Below are positions 1-9,329 of a DNA stretch of 64,000 nt, one piece after another. The notes under the pieces are model-generated. The model worked only from the letters and a program-made list of their open reading frames with translations. It was not told the DNA's origin and did not search any database. How positions within the stretch are numbered: position 1 is the stretch's first letter; each line of letters opens with the position of its first letter. Both the position numbers and the translations under genes were made by a program. This DNA is from Microvirga sp. (GTDB lineage Bacteria; Pseudomonadota; Alphaproteobacteria; Rhizobiales; Beijerinckiaceae), in contig JAPSLB010000012.1 of assembly GCA_031181145.1 (NCBI GenBank), positions 21,611 through 85,610 on the forward strand, written 5' to 3'.

Positions 1-1055
1 GGGATTTCGCCGACGATCCTGTCTCCCCGGACCGTGACGAGACGGTCGACCATATTGACCACCACGCATACGTGGTTCGGCACGATGCGAACCACATCCC
101 CAATCTGCGGCCGATCATTACAGCCCGCCAGATCCAGGAATCCGTGCTCCTCGGCAAACCGCGCGATCCTGGCCTGCGGATGCTCCAGGATCAGGCCATG
201 CCCCTCGAGCCCGCCCGTGTCGCTCGTCAGCGTCTTCGAGCCGGCATCGAGAATGCCGCGCTCGGCGCCGGCCCGGCTCACCACCGTGGCATAGACGGTA
301 AGGGCACAATCCTCGAGCCGCGCCACGCCAGCCGCCAGCATCATGCGATCATTGAACACCGATGTCCCGGCCCGGTGCTCGGTTACACCTTTGAGCTTGC
401 CGAGGTTGAGCAGATTTGGCGTGCCGCCCGAGGACACGATGCGCGGCTCGAGACCGAGTTCCCGCACCCCGGCGGTGGCGGCATCCAGAAACGCCTGCGT
501 CTCGGCCATGGCGTCTTCGGGCGGATACAGCATGAACCCGGCAAATGAGAGCCCCGGGCGGGACGCGATGTCCTTGGCCAGCGCGACAGCCTCGGCAATG
601 GTCTCGACCCCTGCCCGCTTGCGGCCGGTGTCGCACTCCACGACCACGTCGAGATCGCGTCCAGCGATCGCAGCCGCCTGCGGCAGGCCTTCCACGACCA
701 CCGGATTGTCCGCCGCGACCGTGACCTTGGCACGCGCCAGCAGCCGGCCGAGGCGGTTGAGCTTCTCCTCGCCCAAGATATTGTAGGAAATCAGGATGTC
801 GTCGTGCCCCGCTTCGGCCATGACCTCGGCTTCGCCGATCTTCTGGCAAGTGATGCCCCGCGCACCCGCGTCCCGCTGCATGGTGGCGATCACCGGGCTC
901 TTGTGAGTTTTGATATGAGGGCGATTGGCCACGCCCGCCGCATCGCATAGGGCCTGGACCCGCGCAATATTCCGTTCCACCACATCCAGATCGATAACGA
1001 CGGCCGGCGTCCCGAACCGTCGGGCAACTTCTTCCTTGAGGGCCTGAATGCTCAT
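1..1055 (-). CDS. DSD1-family PLP enzyme (D-threonine aldolase / D-serine deaminase-like), 3' end off the window
   Basis: The frame is open from the ATG at 1055 to the left edge (about 351 codons) and is missing from the ORF track because its stop lies outside. The N-terminal alanine-racemase-like barrel carries RPHIKTHKSP near residue 50, where this family places the PLP lysine. Later motifs are SSGGTPNLLNLGKL and the C-terminal PNHVCVVVN, the His-x-Cys metal site of D-threonine aldolases and fungal-type D-serine dehydratases. It therefore probably cleaves or deaminates a D-beta-hydroxy amino acid, using PLP and a divalent metal in the cytoplasm. The start lies 12 bases after the RidA stop, so the two are one operon. 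The exact substrate cannot be read from sequence. Confidence 0.85.
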   Translation of the reverse strand, partial: MSIQALKEEVARRFGTPAVVIDLDVVERNIARVQALCDAAGVANRPHIKTHKSPVIATMQRDAGARGITCQKIGEAEVMAEAGHDDILISYNILGEEKLNRLGRLLARAKVTVAADNPVVVEGLPQAAAIAGRDLDVVVECDTGRKRAGVETIAEAVALAKDIASRPGLSFAGFMLYPPEDAMAETQAFLDAATAGVRELGLEPRIVSSGGTPNLLNLGKLKGVTEHRAGTSVFNDRMMLAAGVARLEDCALTVYATVVSRAGAERGILDAGSKTLTSDTGGLEGHGLILEHPQARIARFAEEHGFLDLAGCNDRPQIGDVVRIVPNHVCVVVNMVDRLVTVRGDRIVGEI

Positions 1056-1067
1056 GATGGGTCCTGA

Positions 1068-1529
1068 TCAGTCTCGAATGAGGAGTATGGCTTCGATTTC
1101 AACCGTCATGCAATTGGGCAGCGAGCCCATGCCGACCGCCGAACGGGCATGCCGCCCGGCATCGCCCAGCACCTCGACAAGCAGATCGGAACAGCCGTTG
1201 ACGACCTTGGGATGGTCGGAGAAGTCCGGTTCGGCATTGACCATGCCAAGCAGTTTGACCACCGCCTCGATGCGGTTCAACTCACCGATGGCGGACTTGG
1301 CGACGGCCAGCAGGTTGAGGCCAGTCAGGCGTGCATCCTCGTAGCCTTCTTCGATGGTGGCATCGCGCCCGAGCCGGCCCGGCCGGTACGTACCGTCAGC
1401 ACGCTTCGGCCCCTGCCCCGACAGGTAGAGCAGATTGCCGACTCGCCGGTACGGCACATAATTGGCTACCGGCACCGGAGCCTCCGGCAGCACCAGGCCG
1501 AGGGAGGCCAATCTCTCTTCAGGCGTCAT
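1068..1529 (-). CDS. RidA/YjgF-family protein
   Basis: The protein is 153 residues starting MTPEERLASLG, behind an AGAGGA ribosome site; the ORF track start at 1682 reaches into the next gene and is not used. It matches the longer COG0251/YjgF subfamily: a strand-rich start with VGNLLYLSGQGP, and RSAVG followed by LPN and VEIEAIL, where RidA proteins keep the substrate-binding arginine. RidA proteins hydrolyse reactive enamine/imine intermediates released by PLP enzymes. Its place directly before a DSD1-type PLP enzyme fits that role. Some longer YjgF proteins are instead amidohydrolases for specific compounds, so the chemistry stays open. Confidence 0.85.
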   Translation of the reverse strand: MTPEERLASLGLVLPEAPVPVANYVPYRRVGNLLYLSGQGPKRADGTYRPGRLGRDATIEEGYEDARLTGLNLLAVAKSAIGELNRIEAVVKLLGMVNAEPDFSDHPKVVNGCSDLLVEVLGDAGRHARSAVGMGSLPNCMTVEIEAILLIRD

Positions 1530-1542
1530 GAGCTGTTTCCTC

Positions 1543-2676
1543 TCAGGCTTGATGCCACATTTGGCCGTTGATGACGACGCCTCGTGCGGCGAGGCGCATC
1601 GTTCCAGACAGGTGTTCGCCCGTCGAATCCTCATAATCGAAGGCCCCGTCCTGAAGCTCCAGGATCGAGGCGTCACCGACACTGCCAGGCCTGAAGGTAC
1701 CGAGTTCCGGACGCTTGAGAGCCTTCGCGGGATTTTCAGTCGCCGCCTTGATCACCTCGGCCAGGGGCATGCCCAGGCAGAGGAATTTCGAAAGCGTCGT
1801 CAGCAGGTCGAAAGCCGGCCCATCGATGCAGAGAGCATGCACGTCGCTGGAGATGCAGTCCGGCATGAAGCCGTTGTCCAGCATGACACGCGCCGTTCGG
1901 AACGAGAACGACCCCATGCCGTGCCCGATATCGAAGATGACACCGCGCTGGCGAGCATCGAGCACGGCCGGATGCACCTTGCCGTCCGAGGTTGCAGGCG
2001 TGTTCGGAAACGGCCGGAAGCAATGGGTGAGAACATCGCCTTCACGCAGACGCGCGAGCACCTCCGGCAAAGTCGGCGGCGGATGATCGATATGCACCAT
2101 CATGGGCATGTTCACCTGGTCCGCGACCTGGCGGCCGATATCCAGCGGGACCGTTCCCGAATTTCCCGAGGCATGGAATCCAACGCGAACCTTGATCCCG
2201 GCGAGCGTGTCCCGGTTGGCTTCGGCGACTTCAGCAGCGTCGATAGGCGCCATGAGGCGCAAATCCCCACTCTCCCCCACCATGACACGCTTGGAGAAGC
2301 CGTAGATCCCCGCAAAGGATACGTTGAGATAGGCAATGATCCGCACCGGCGACGGCTTGATCACATGCTCGAGGAATCCCGAGTAATTGCCAGGACCGGC
2401 GCTCCCCGTATCGACCATGGTCGTGCACCCGCCGCGGGCGAGGATCAGGGGATCGACGCCCAACGAGGTGCCGCCCCAATACACATGGGTATGGAGGTCG
2501 ATCAGTCCCGGCGTGACGATCTTGCCGCTTACATCATGGACCGCGCGAGCGCTTTCGGACAGATGATCGCCCATCGCCACGACCTTCCCGCCAGAAAAGG
2601 CGATGTCGGTCACCCGATCGACTGATTGAGATGGATCGATTACGCGCCCACCCCGCAAAACGAGATCAAAACTCAT
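1543..2676 (-). CDS. Amidohydrolase/deacetylase-family metallohydrolase (COG3964)
   Basis: The protein is 377 residues with an AGAAGGA ribosome site. It has the composite amidohydrolase-superfamily fold: an N-terminal strand domain (FDLVLRGGRVIDP), the first metal motif DLHTHVYWGG near residue 60, a lysine-containing strand (LAGIKVRVG) for the bridging carbamate, then MVHIDHPPP, THCFRP and SSDVHALCIDG supplying later His and Asp ligands. Members annotated as dihydroorotase are mostly deacetylases; characterised COG3964 enzymes act on N-acetyl-D-amino acids or acetylated hydroxy acids. Being first in an operon with RidA and a D-amino-acid-type PLP enzyme, it probably removes an N-acyl or similar cap. 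The N-acyl-D-amino acid assignment is inferred from context. Confidence 0.85.
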   Translation of the reverse strand: MSFDLVLRGGRVIDPSQSVDRVTDIAFSGGKVVAMGDHLSESARAVHDVSGKIVTPGLIDLHTHVYWGGTSLGVDPLILARGGCTTMVDTGSAGPGNYSGFLEHVIKPSPVRIIAYLNVSFAGIYGFSKRVMVGESGDLRLMAPIDAAEVAEANRDTLAGIKVRVGFHASGNSGTVPLDIGRQVADQVNMPMMVHIDHPPPTLPEVLARLREGDVLTHCFRPFPNTPATSDGKVHPAVLDARQRGVIFDIGHGMGSFSFRTARVMLDNGFMPDCISSDVHALCIDGPAFDLLTTLSKFLCLGMPLAEVIKAATENPAKALKRPELGTFRPGSVGDASILELQDGAFDYEDSTGEHLSGTMRLAARGVVINGQMWHQA

Positions 2677-2893
2677 CGCACGATCCTTCTTCTGGCACGG
2701 CCCAACTATGAAAATAAATTACATACACCGGTCACATTGACGAAACCAGGATCACTTCCTGCCGCTAGTTATCCCTAAAATCGGCGATTTGTCTGGTCAA
2801 GGCAATTGACAGCCGACGAGCCGACTTAATAAATTTTCATCACGCCCATCCGAAGCACAAGGGAACACACTGGGCGGATCGATGGAGGACTGC
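2677..2893. promoter_or_regulatory. Divergent promoter region with a repeated candidate operator
   Basis: This AT-richer stretch lies between the left-running enzyme genes and the right-running transporter genes. It holds two copies of one 17-base motif in opposite orientation: ATGAAAATAAATTACAT at 2708-2724 and, on the minus strand, ATGAAAATTTATTAAGT at 2824-2840. The first is itself an imperfect palindrome with six of eight pairs matched. One copy lies near each gene start, as expected for a shared regulator, and the RpiR-type protein encoded at the end of the transporter operon is the obvious candidate. No binding evidence exists in the sequence itself. Confidence 0.5.
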
Positions 2894-4459
2894 ATGAAAG
2901 ATCGTCGGGATCGCACGGGCGCGCTCACGAGGCGTGGACTCGGGCTCGCTGCAACCGGAATGGCTGCAGCCGTATTGTTCGCACCAAACCTCGCCTGGGC
3001 GCAGGCCACGACCAGCGCCAATCTCGCCATGGTCGGCGAGCCGCAATCTCTGGACCCAATGGCATCCACGGCCGATCTCGTCGGCCTCATCATGCAGCAT
3101 GTCTACGAACCGCTGTTTACCTTCGATGCCCAGTGGGCCATCCAGCCCATGCTGGCAGCCGAGATGCCGAAGATCTCCGCAGACGGCAAAACCTACACCG
3201 TCGAGATCCGCAAGGGTGTGAAACTCCACAATGGACGCGATCTAGACGCTGAGGACGTCGTCGCCTCTCTCAAACGATGGGTCGAGATGACGCCGCGCGG
3301 CAAGGGCCTCGCCAAGAGCATTGCCTCCATCTCCGCGAAAGGGCCATTGACGGTCGAGATCGCTCTCACGGAAGTCCAGCCGGCGCTGCTGGCGCACCTC
3401 GCGCTTCCGTCGGGCTTCGCCGCCATCATGGCAAAGGAGTCCATCGCCAATCCCCTCGTCGAGTTCATCGGCACCGGCCCCTATAAGTTCCGCGAGCGCA
3501 AGCCGGACCAGTACGTCGTCCTGGTGAAGAACGACGCCTACGCCTCCCGCAGTGAGCCCGCGAGCGGCTATGCAGGCAAGCGTGAAGCGAAAATCGACGA
3601 GTTACGCTTCATTCCCGTCCCGAACGCCAACACTCGCGTCGAAGGCGTCGTCGCAGGTCAGTATCAGTTCGCCGACCAGCTTCCCGTCGAGAGCAACAAG
3701 AAGGTGTCTTCGGCCTCCGGCGTGGCCGCCGTGGTGACCATGCCCTATGGCTTCCCCTACGTTCCGGTGAACACGAAACAGGGTCCGATGGCGGATGCGA
3801 AGATCCGTCAGGCGTTTCAGATGGCTTTGAATGCCGAGGAGCTTCTGCTCGTAGGATTCGGCGATCCGAAATTCTACCAGGTCGCCGGTGAGCATTTCCC
3901 GAAGGGATCCCCTTTTTACTCCACCGCGGGTACGGACAAATACAACAAGGGCGATGCCGAAGGTGCCAAGAAGCTTCTGGCGGAGGCCAAATACGACGGC
4001 GCTCCCATCCGCATCCTCAATTCCAAGCAGTATGACTTCCATAACCGCATGGCACTCGTGATGGCCGAGCAACTGAAGGCGGCCGGCTTCAATGTCACGC
4101 TCGACGTGGTCGATTGGGCAACCCTGATCCAGCGCCGCGGTGATCCGGCCCTGTGGGACGTCTATATTACCCACTCGGCCTTCCTGCCCGAACCGATGCT
4201 TTCACCGCCGCAGCTCGGGGACGGCGCTCCAGGCTGGTGGAAGACCCCTGCGAAGGATTCCGCGATCGCAGCCTTCAACAGCGAGCCGGATGCTGCGAAG
4301 CGCGGTGCTCTCTGGGGCAAGGTTCAGGAGGTCGTCTACGATGAGGTCCCCTACATCCGTATCGGCAACTTCGCATCGCTGAGCGGCGTATCAGCCAGGA
4401 TGAAGGGCTACACGCCAATGCCGTGGCCGGCCTTCTGGAACGTCGAAATCGCCAAGTAG
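2894..4459 (+). CDS. Dpp/Opp-type ABC transporter substrate-binding protein (SBP family 5)
   Basis: The start at 2894 is chosen over 2882 because GGAGG sits seven bases before it. The product is 521 residues with an export signal that has a twin-arginine look (LTRRGLGLAA) and ends AWAQA, so it is periplasmic. It has the SBP_bac_5 pattern: NLAMVGEPQSLDP, then YEPLFTFDAQWAIQPMLA, the KLHNGRDLDAEDV block and FIGTGPYKF. It delivers a peptide-like or other small organic ligand to the two permeases that follow. Given the divergent enzyme operon, an N-acyl amino acid or small peptide is a plausible ligand, but the family name does not fix this. Confidence 0.9.
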   Translation: MKDRRDRTGALTRRGLGLAATGMAAAVLFAPNLAWAQATTSANLAMVGEPQSLDPMASTADLVGLIMQHVYEPLFTFDAQWAIQPMLAAEMPKISADGKTYTVEIRKGVKLHNGRDLDAEDVVASLKRWVEMTPRGKGLAKSIASISAKGPLTVEIALTEVQPALLAHLALPSGFAAIMAKESIANPLVEFIGTGPYKFRERKPDQYVVLVKNDAYASRSEPASGYAGKREAKIDELRFIPVPNANTRVEGVVAGQYQFADQLPVESNKKVSSASGVAAVVTMPYGFPYVPVNTKQGPMADAKIRQAFQMALNAEELLLVGFGDPKFYQVAGEHFPKGSPFYSTAGTDKYNKGDAEGAKKLLAEAKYDGAPIRILNSKQYDFHNRMALVMAEQLKAAGFNVTLDVVDWATLIQRRGDPALWDVYITHSAFLPEPMLSPPQLGDGAPGWWKTPAKDSAIAAFNSEPDAAKRGALWGKVQEVVYDEVPYIRIGNFASLSGVSARMKGYTPMPWPAFWNVEIAK

Positions 4460-4485
4460 GCGAACTCTTTTCCCAAAAGAACAGC

Positions 4486-4512
4486 GACAGAGACGGATTG
4501 ATCGTCTCTGTC
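4486..4512 (+). terminator. Intercistronic hairpin after the binding-protein gene
   Basis: GACAGAGACG and CGTCTCTGTC form a ten-base-pair stem with a seven-base loop, between the binding-protein stop and the first permease. There is no long T-tract, so it more likely limits read-through and protects the upstream mRNA, giving more binding protein than permease. The operon at 28907 has a hairpin in the equivalent place. Confidence 0.55.
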
Positions 4513-4534
4513 CCCTTTCCCGGAGCAGAAAGCA

Positions 4535-5476
4535 ATGTGGCTCAAGCTCGGCCGTCGTCTTGGCAGCCTCGTCATCGTCATGTTCCTGGTGGCGACGATG
4601 GTCTTCTTCCTCACCCGGCTCGCTCCGGGAGACCCAGCGGCACTTATGTTGGGTGATCAGGCAACCGCAGAAGACATTGCGCGGCTGCGACAGGTCTACG
4701 GGCTCGACAAACCTATCCTCGTGCAGTTCATTCTGTGGCTCAAGGAGATCGCGACTGGTAATCTCGGTCAGTCGATCTTCCTGCAGCGCCCCGTCATCCA
4801 GGCTATCGCAGAGCGTGCAGAGCCCACGTTCTTCCTGGCACTCTTCTCCGTCTCCGTCGCAGCCCTGGTTGGCATCCCGGCTGGTATTGCCTCGGCCGTG
4901 TGGCGGGGGCGTCTAGTGGACCAGATCGTCAGCGGTCTCGCTATGCTGGCGGCGAATATCCCGAGCTTCTGGCTTGGCCTCATCTTCATTCAGCTTTTCG
5001 CCGTCCGGCTCGGCTGGTTTCCCGTCGCTGGCTATGGTGAGCCGGGCGCACCGTTCATGGAGCGTGTCCTTCACCTCGCACTGCCAGCTACAGTCCTTGG
5101 AATCGTCAACTCGGCCCTAATTGTCCGCTTCACACGAGCCAGCATGCTCGACGTGCTGAGCGAGGACTATGTCCGCACCGCCCGCTCGAAAGGTCTGTCC
5201 GAAGTACGCGTGGTTCTGCGCCACGCCTTCGGCAACGCACTGGTGCCGATCATCACTGTGGTGGGTCTCACGGCGGCCCTGCTGGTCGGTGGCGCCATTG
5301 TCACAGAAACCGTGTTTGGGCTCCCAGGCATCGGAAACCTAGTAGTCTCGGCGGTGCTGCGGCGCGACTACCCTGTCATCCAGGGGGCTCTCATTGTCGT
5401 CGCCGGAATCTATGTGCTGATCAATCTATTGATCGATATCATCTACACCTTCGTTGATCCTCGCGTGCGGTACTGA
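4535..5476 (+). CDS. Dpp-type ABC transporter permease (DppB-like)
   Basis: The product is 313 residues with about six hydrophobic segments. The first helix starts near residue 10 (LVIVMFLVATMVFFLTRLAPGDP), the RLAPGDP segment being typical of DppB-type permeases. The cytoplasmic EAA-like loop that contacts the ATPases is visible as DYVRTARSKGLSEVRVVLRHAFGNAL. It ends FVDPRVRY, as is usual for DppB. The next gene starts two bases after its stop, so they are translated as a pair. It forms one half of the membrane channel. Confidence 0.92.
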   Translation: MWLKLGRRLGSLVIVMFLVATMVFFLTRLAPGDPAALMLGDQATAEDIARLRQVYGLDKPILVQFILWLKEIATGNLGQSIFLQRPVIQAIAERAEPTFFLALFSVSVAALVGIPAGIASAVWRGRLVDQIVSGLAMLAANIPSFWLGLIFIQLFAVRLGWFPVAGYGEPGAPFMERVLHLALPATVLGIVNSALIVRFTRASMLDVLSEDYVRTARSKGLSEVRVVLRHAFGNALVPIITVVGLTAALLVGGAIVTETVFGLPGIGNLVVSAVLRRDYPVIQGALIVVAGIYVLINLLIDIIYTFVDPRVRY

Positions 5477-5478
5477 TC

Positions 5479-6327
5479 ATGGAGCAGTCTTCTCTTCTTC
5501 TGTTCTTACGCCGCATGTTCCGGCGCAAGCTCGTCCTCGTCGCTTTCGTCGTTTTGTGCGCCATTATGCTGATGGCGCTCCTCGCCCCGTGGATCGCACC
5601 ACACGAGCCGACGACGATTAGGGTCGTTCGCCGCCTCAAACCGCCTAGTGAGCTGAACTGGCTCGGAACCGACGAGTTCGGCCGGGATATTCTCTCTCGC
5701 ATCGTCTACGGTGCCCGCGCGTCGCTCGGCATCGGGCTTGCCGTAGTGCTCGTGTCGATGACGGTCGGCACGCTGTTCGGGCTCATGGCCGGTTACTTCC
5801 GGTCGCTTGACGGTATCATCATGCGGGTCGTTGACGCATTGATGGCGCTGCCCGACATTCTGCTGGCGATCTTCCTGGTAGCAGTCCTTGGAGCCTCTGC
5901 CTTCAACGTCGTGCTGGCTCTCTCCATCGTCTACACGCCGCGGGTGATCCGGGTGGTGCGCGCATCGACCTTGGTGATCCGCGAACTGCCGTTCGTCGAG
6001 GCAGCCCGCGCCTTGGGTGTTTCGACACGCCGTATCCTGTCCGTGCATATCCTCCTGAATGTCGCTTCGCCCGTTCTAGTGCAAGCGACGTTCATTTTTG
6101 CCTATGCCGTCCTGGCCGAAGCCGGCCTATCCTTCCTGGGCGCAGGCGTGCCACCGGAACTGCCGACCTGGGGGACCATGATCGCCTCCGGTCAGCAATA
6201 TGCAGACCAGGCTTTCTGGGTGGTGCTCTTCCCCGGACTCGCCATCGTGTTAGCGGCCCTTTCTCTGCAGGTCGTCGGAGACGGGTTGCGCGATATGCTC
6301 GATCCCAAATTGCGGAAGGCGCTATGA
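5479..6327 (+). CDS. Dpp-type ABC transporter permease (DppC-like)
   Basis: The product is 282 residues. It has an N-terminal cytoplasmic segment and a first helix (LVLVAFVVLCAIMLMALLAPWIAP), then the family signature LGTDEFGRDILSRIVYGARASL, five further hydrophobic segments and the coupling loop LPFVEAARALGVSTRRILSVHI. Near the C-terminus AGLSFLGAGVPPELPTWG is also typical of DppC. It pairs with the preceding DppB-like protein. Its last bases overlap the start of the ATPase gene by four (ATGA), which indicates coupled translation. Confidence 0.92.
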   Translation: MEQSSLLLFLRRMFRRKLVLVAFVVLCAIMLMALLAPWIAPHEPTTIRVVRRLKPPSELNWLGTDEFGRDILSRIVYGARASLGIGLAVVLVSMTVGTLFGLMAGYFRSLDGIIMRVVDALMALPDILLAIFLVAVLGASAFNVVLALSIVYTPRVIRVVRASTLVIRELPFVEAARALGVSTRRILSVHILLNVASPVLVQATFIFAYAVLAEAGLSFLGAGVPPELPTWGTMIASGQQYADQAFWVVLFPGLAIVLAALSLQVVGDGLRDMLDPKLRKAL

Positions 6328-7328
6328 ACATGGATACGCCTTCTCTTCTCTCGATCCAGGATCTCGAAGTCCGCTTTCGCACCGAAGACGGGGAGGTCAC
6401 ACCGGTTCGTGGAGTGACGCTCTCCGTCTCGCCGGGAGAGACGGTTGCTCTCGTCGGAGAATCCGGCTCCGGAAAATCCGTGACGAGCCTTGCCACAATG
6501 GGACTTCTCCCTCGCCCGGCAGGACGTGTCTCGGGAGGGAAGATTCTGTTCCGTCAGCGGTCTGGACAGACTGTCGATCTCGCGACACTGCCATTGCCCG
6601 ATCTACGCAGGCTGCGTGGCGCGGAGATCGCGATGGTCTTTCAGGAGCCGATGACGAGCCTTAACCCGGTTCTGACTGTGGGCGAGCAGATTGCCGAATC
6701 CGTTCGCCTGCACATGGGGCTTGGACATGCGTCCGCTCTCAAGCGGGCCGCGGAGATGCTTGACCTTGTGGAGATCCCGAACGCGCGGCGACGCGTCCAC
6801 GAGTACCCGCATCAAATGTCGGGAGGCATGCGCCAGAGAGTGATGATCGCGCTGGCCATGTCCTGCAATCCCTCTCTGCTCATCGCAGACGAGCCGACGA
6901 CAGCCCTCGACGTCACCATTCAGGCCCAGATTCTCGTGCTTATCCAACGGCTGCAGCGGGAGATTGGGATGGGCGTGCTGTTCATCACGCACAATCTCGG
7001 GGTCGTTGCTGAAATCGCGGACCGGGTAACGGTCATGTATGCCGGGCAAGTGGTTGAGACCGGTTCAGTTGGAGAGCTCTTCCGCACACCACGGCACCCC
7101 TATACAAGTGCACTGCTGAACTGCCTGCCGGCCCGCGCCCGACGCGGAGAGGATGGGCGCCGCGTGGTGCAGTCGATTCCCGGGTCGATCGGCAAGGTTG
7201 GCAACGGTTGCGCCTTCGCACCGCGCTGCGGCCAAGCAACCGACAGCTGCCAGGCAGGATCGGTCCTGCTGGAAACCGAAATGGATCGCAGCGTGCGCTG
7301 CCTGAGATGGAGGGAGATCCTCGCATGA
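6324..7328 (+). CDS. Dpp-type ABC transporter ATP-binding protein (DppD-like)
   Basis: The product is 334 residues. Walker A is GESGSGKS near residue 45, the Q-loop is [11 protein letters not shown], the signature is [12 protein letters not shown], Walker B is [12 protein letters not shown] and the switch histidine is in FITHNLG. The C-terminal oligopeptide-transport domain contains [15 protein letters not shown], a cysteine-bearing segment common to Opp/Dpp ATPases (in some of them an iron-sulfur site). It drives import with the DppF-like partner. It overlaps both neighbours by four bases. Confidence 0.93.
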   Translation: MNMDTPSLLSIQDLEVRFRTEDGEVTPVRGVTLSVSPGETVALVGESGSGKSVTSLATMGLLPRPAGRVSGGKILFRQRSGQTVDLATLPLPDLRRLRGAEIAMVFQEPMTSLNPVLTVGEQIAESVRLHMGLGHASALKRAAEMLDLVEIPNARRRVHEYPHQMSGGMRQRVMIALAMSCNPSLLIADEPTTALDVTIQAQILVLIQRLQREIGMGVLFITHNLGVVAEIADRVTVMYAGQVVETGSVGELFRTPRHPYTSALLNCLPARARRGEDGRRVVQSIPGSIGKVGNGCAFAPRCGQATDSCQAGSVLLETEMDRSVRCLRWREILA

Positions 7329-8302
7329 GTGCTTCGCCGCTTCTGGTCGTCGAAGGCCTGACGAAACATTTCGGTCGGACGCCGCATCTCGTTCGCGCGG
7401 TCGAGGATGTCGGTTTCCATGTTGCCCCGGGCGAGGTACTGGGACTGGTCGGCGAGTCCGGATCGGGTAAGAGCACAATCGGGCGCCTTGTCCTGCGGCT
7501 CATCGATCCGACCTCCGGCACGATCCGATTTGCGGGCGAGGATATCTCGAAGCGCCCCGAACGGCAGCTTAAAGCACTCCGCCGCAATGCGCAGATGGTT
7601 TTCCAGGATCCTTATGCGAGCCTGAATCCCCGCCTACGTGTGCGTGACATCATCGGCGAAGCACTCGATGCCCATCGCCTCGCCGGCGGGGCCCGGCGTA
7701 CCGAACGGATCGGAGAGCTCCTGGAGACCGTCGGCCTGCCAGCCACACATATGACGCGTTTCCCGCATGAGTTTTCCGGCGGTCAGCGTCAGCGTATCGG
7801 AATAGCCCGGGCCCTTGCGGTTGAGCCAAAGTTAATCATCGCGGACGAGCCGGTTTCCGCGCTGGACGTGTCCGTTCAGGCCCAGGTGCTCAACCTGATG
7901 CAGGATCTCCGGCAACGCTTCGGCTTGACGATGTTGTTCATTTCGCATGACCTAGATGTCGTTGAACTCATGTGCGACCGCATCGCGGTGCTCTATCTGG
8001 GCCGCATTATGGAGATCGGGTCGACGGACGACGTTGTGTCGCGACCGCGCCATCCCTATACGCGAGCCCTTCTCGCAGCCTCGCCGAAAGCCGATCCCGA
8101 CGCACCGAAGATTCGTCGGATGCTCACGGGCGACATTCCTTCTCCCATGGCCCCTCCGTCAGGCTGCGTGTTCCGCACCCGGTGCCCGATGGCAACGGAG
8201 GAATGCGCACGCAGCATCCCGCAATTGCGCTCGGCAGGGGAGGATCATCAGTTCGCCTGCCACTACGACATGGCACATGGCGAAAGGCCTGCTGCGGCAT
8301 GA
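7325..8302 (+). CDS. Dpp-type ABC transporter ATP-binding protein (DppF-like)
   Basis: The start at 7325 ([11 protein letters not shown]) overlaps the previous stop by four bases; the ORF track start at 7208 lies inside the upstream gene. The product is 325 residues with Walker [11 protein letters not shown]-loop [15 protein letters not shown], signature [12 protein letters not shown], Walker [13 protein letters not shown] and FISHDLDVV. The C-terminal oligopeptide domain has [15 protein letters not shown]. It completes a standard five-gene importer (binding protein, B, C, D, F). The regulator gene starts inside its last codons. Confidence 0.93.
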   Translation: MSASPLLVVEGLTKHFGRTPHLVRAVEDVGFHVAPGEVLGLVGESGSGKSTIGRLVLRLIDPTSGTIRFAGEDISKRPERQLKALRRNAQMVFQDPYASLNPRLRVRDIIGEALDAHRLAGGARRTERIGELLETVGLPATHMTRFPHEFSGGQRQRIGIARALAVEPKLIIADEPVSALDVSVQAQVLNLMQDLRQRFGLTMLFISHDLDVVELMCDRIAVLYLGRIMEIGSTDDVVSRPRHPYTRALLAASPKADPDAPKIRRMLTGDIPSPMAPPSGCVFRTRCPMATEECARSIPQLRSAGEDHQFACHYDMAHGERPAAA

Positions 8303-9261
8303 TTGACGTCGATCCCATTCCCAACGTGTCGCCCGACGCTGGCTCGGACATCCTGCGGTCGATCAGTACCAACATCGACGCCATGTCGGACGGCCAGCGC
8401 CGCATCGCTGCGATGATCCTGGAGAACCCACACTGGGCCATGCAGGCCAACGTGGAGGAACTCGCCGCAAAGGCGGGCGTCAGTGCACCCACCATCGTAC
8501 GGTTCGCCCGCACGGTCGGTTGCGACGGGTTGCGCGATCTGAAGCTGAGGCTGGCGGGCGCTCTAGCGGTCGGTGCTCCCTACCTGCATCGCAGTGTAAC
8601 TCCGGGCGACAGCACCGCGGATGTCGTCCGCAATGTCGTTGGCAGCGTCACTTCGGTGCTTGCCGATTGGCAGCATCAGATTGTCCTGGCTGATGTGGAG
8701 CGGGCAGCGGAAGCCATACATCGCGCACGCAGAGTCGATTGTTTCGGAACTGGAGCAACCTCGAACTTCCTTGCCCTTGACATGCAGGCGCGTCTGTTCC
8801 GCCTCGGCATCACAGCGAACGCGTTCTCCGACGCTCATCTTCAGCTTGTCGCGGGCGCCATGCAGTCAGAGGAGGATGTGCTGTTCGCCATTTCCTTCGT
8901 TGGCCGCATGCCTACCCTCCTGGAGTCTGTTGCTGTCGCCAAAGAGCGGGGATCGGCGGTTATCGCCCTGACCCAGACGAACACTCCTCTCGCTGCGATG
9001 GCAGATATCGTGCTTGGCGTGGACGTTCCCAACGATGCGACCATGCGCGTCGGAAGTGACGCCTATGTCGTTCAATTGCTGATGATCGAGATCCTTATGG
9101 TCATCATCGGCCTCAAGCGTGGGCCGGAAACGCTTAGCCGCCTCGGCGAGATCCACGATATCCTGCTGACCCACGGTGTCGATAGTGATGATCCTTCGCT
9201 GTTGCATTGGGGCTGGAGACAGGTTTTGGGAGATGGGGGCAAAGAGGCAGGCAACCTGTGA
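8299..9261 (+). CDS. MurR/RpiR-family transcriptional regulator
   Basis: The start at 8299 overlaps the preceding stop by four bases and gives 320 residues; the longer ORF in the track reads back into the ATPase gene. The N-terminal HTH_6 domain (SDGQRRIAAMILENP, then VEELAAKAGVSAPTIVRFARTVGCDGLRDLK) is followed by a SIS domain with CFGTGATSNFLALDMQARLFRLG and VLFAISFVGRMPTLLESV. SIS domains normally sense a sugar phosphate or amino-sugar derivative, so the inducer may be a metabolite of the imported compound. It probably controls the divergent region at 2677-2893 and its own operon. Confidence 0.88.
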   Translation: MIDVDPIPNVSPDAGSDILRSISTNIDAMSDGQRRIAAMILENPHWAMQANVEELAAKAGVSAPTIVRFARTVGCDGLRDLKLRLAGALAVGAPYLHRSVTPGDSTADVVRNVVGSVTSVLADWQHQIVLADVERAAEAIHRARRVDCFGTGATSNFLALDMQARLFRLGITANAFSDAHLQLVAGAMQSEEDVLFAISFVGRMPTLLESVAVAKERGSAVIALTQTNTPLAAMADIVLGVDVPNDATMRVGSDAYVVQLLMIEILMVIIGLKRGPETLSRLGEIHDILLTHGVDSDDPSLLHWGWRQVLGDGGKEAGNL

Positions 9262-9329
9262 GCGCGAAACGGATACCTGCCAACGACGGAGAGCAACATT
9301 CTCGGAGAATCATGCCTACCCTAATCCCC

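Noticed and set aside
1462-2625. 387-residue plus-strand ORF opposite the amidohydrolase
   Set aside because: Arginine/histidine-rich shadow of the minus-strand gene; no motifs or ribosome site.
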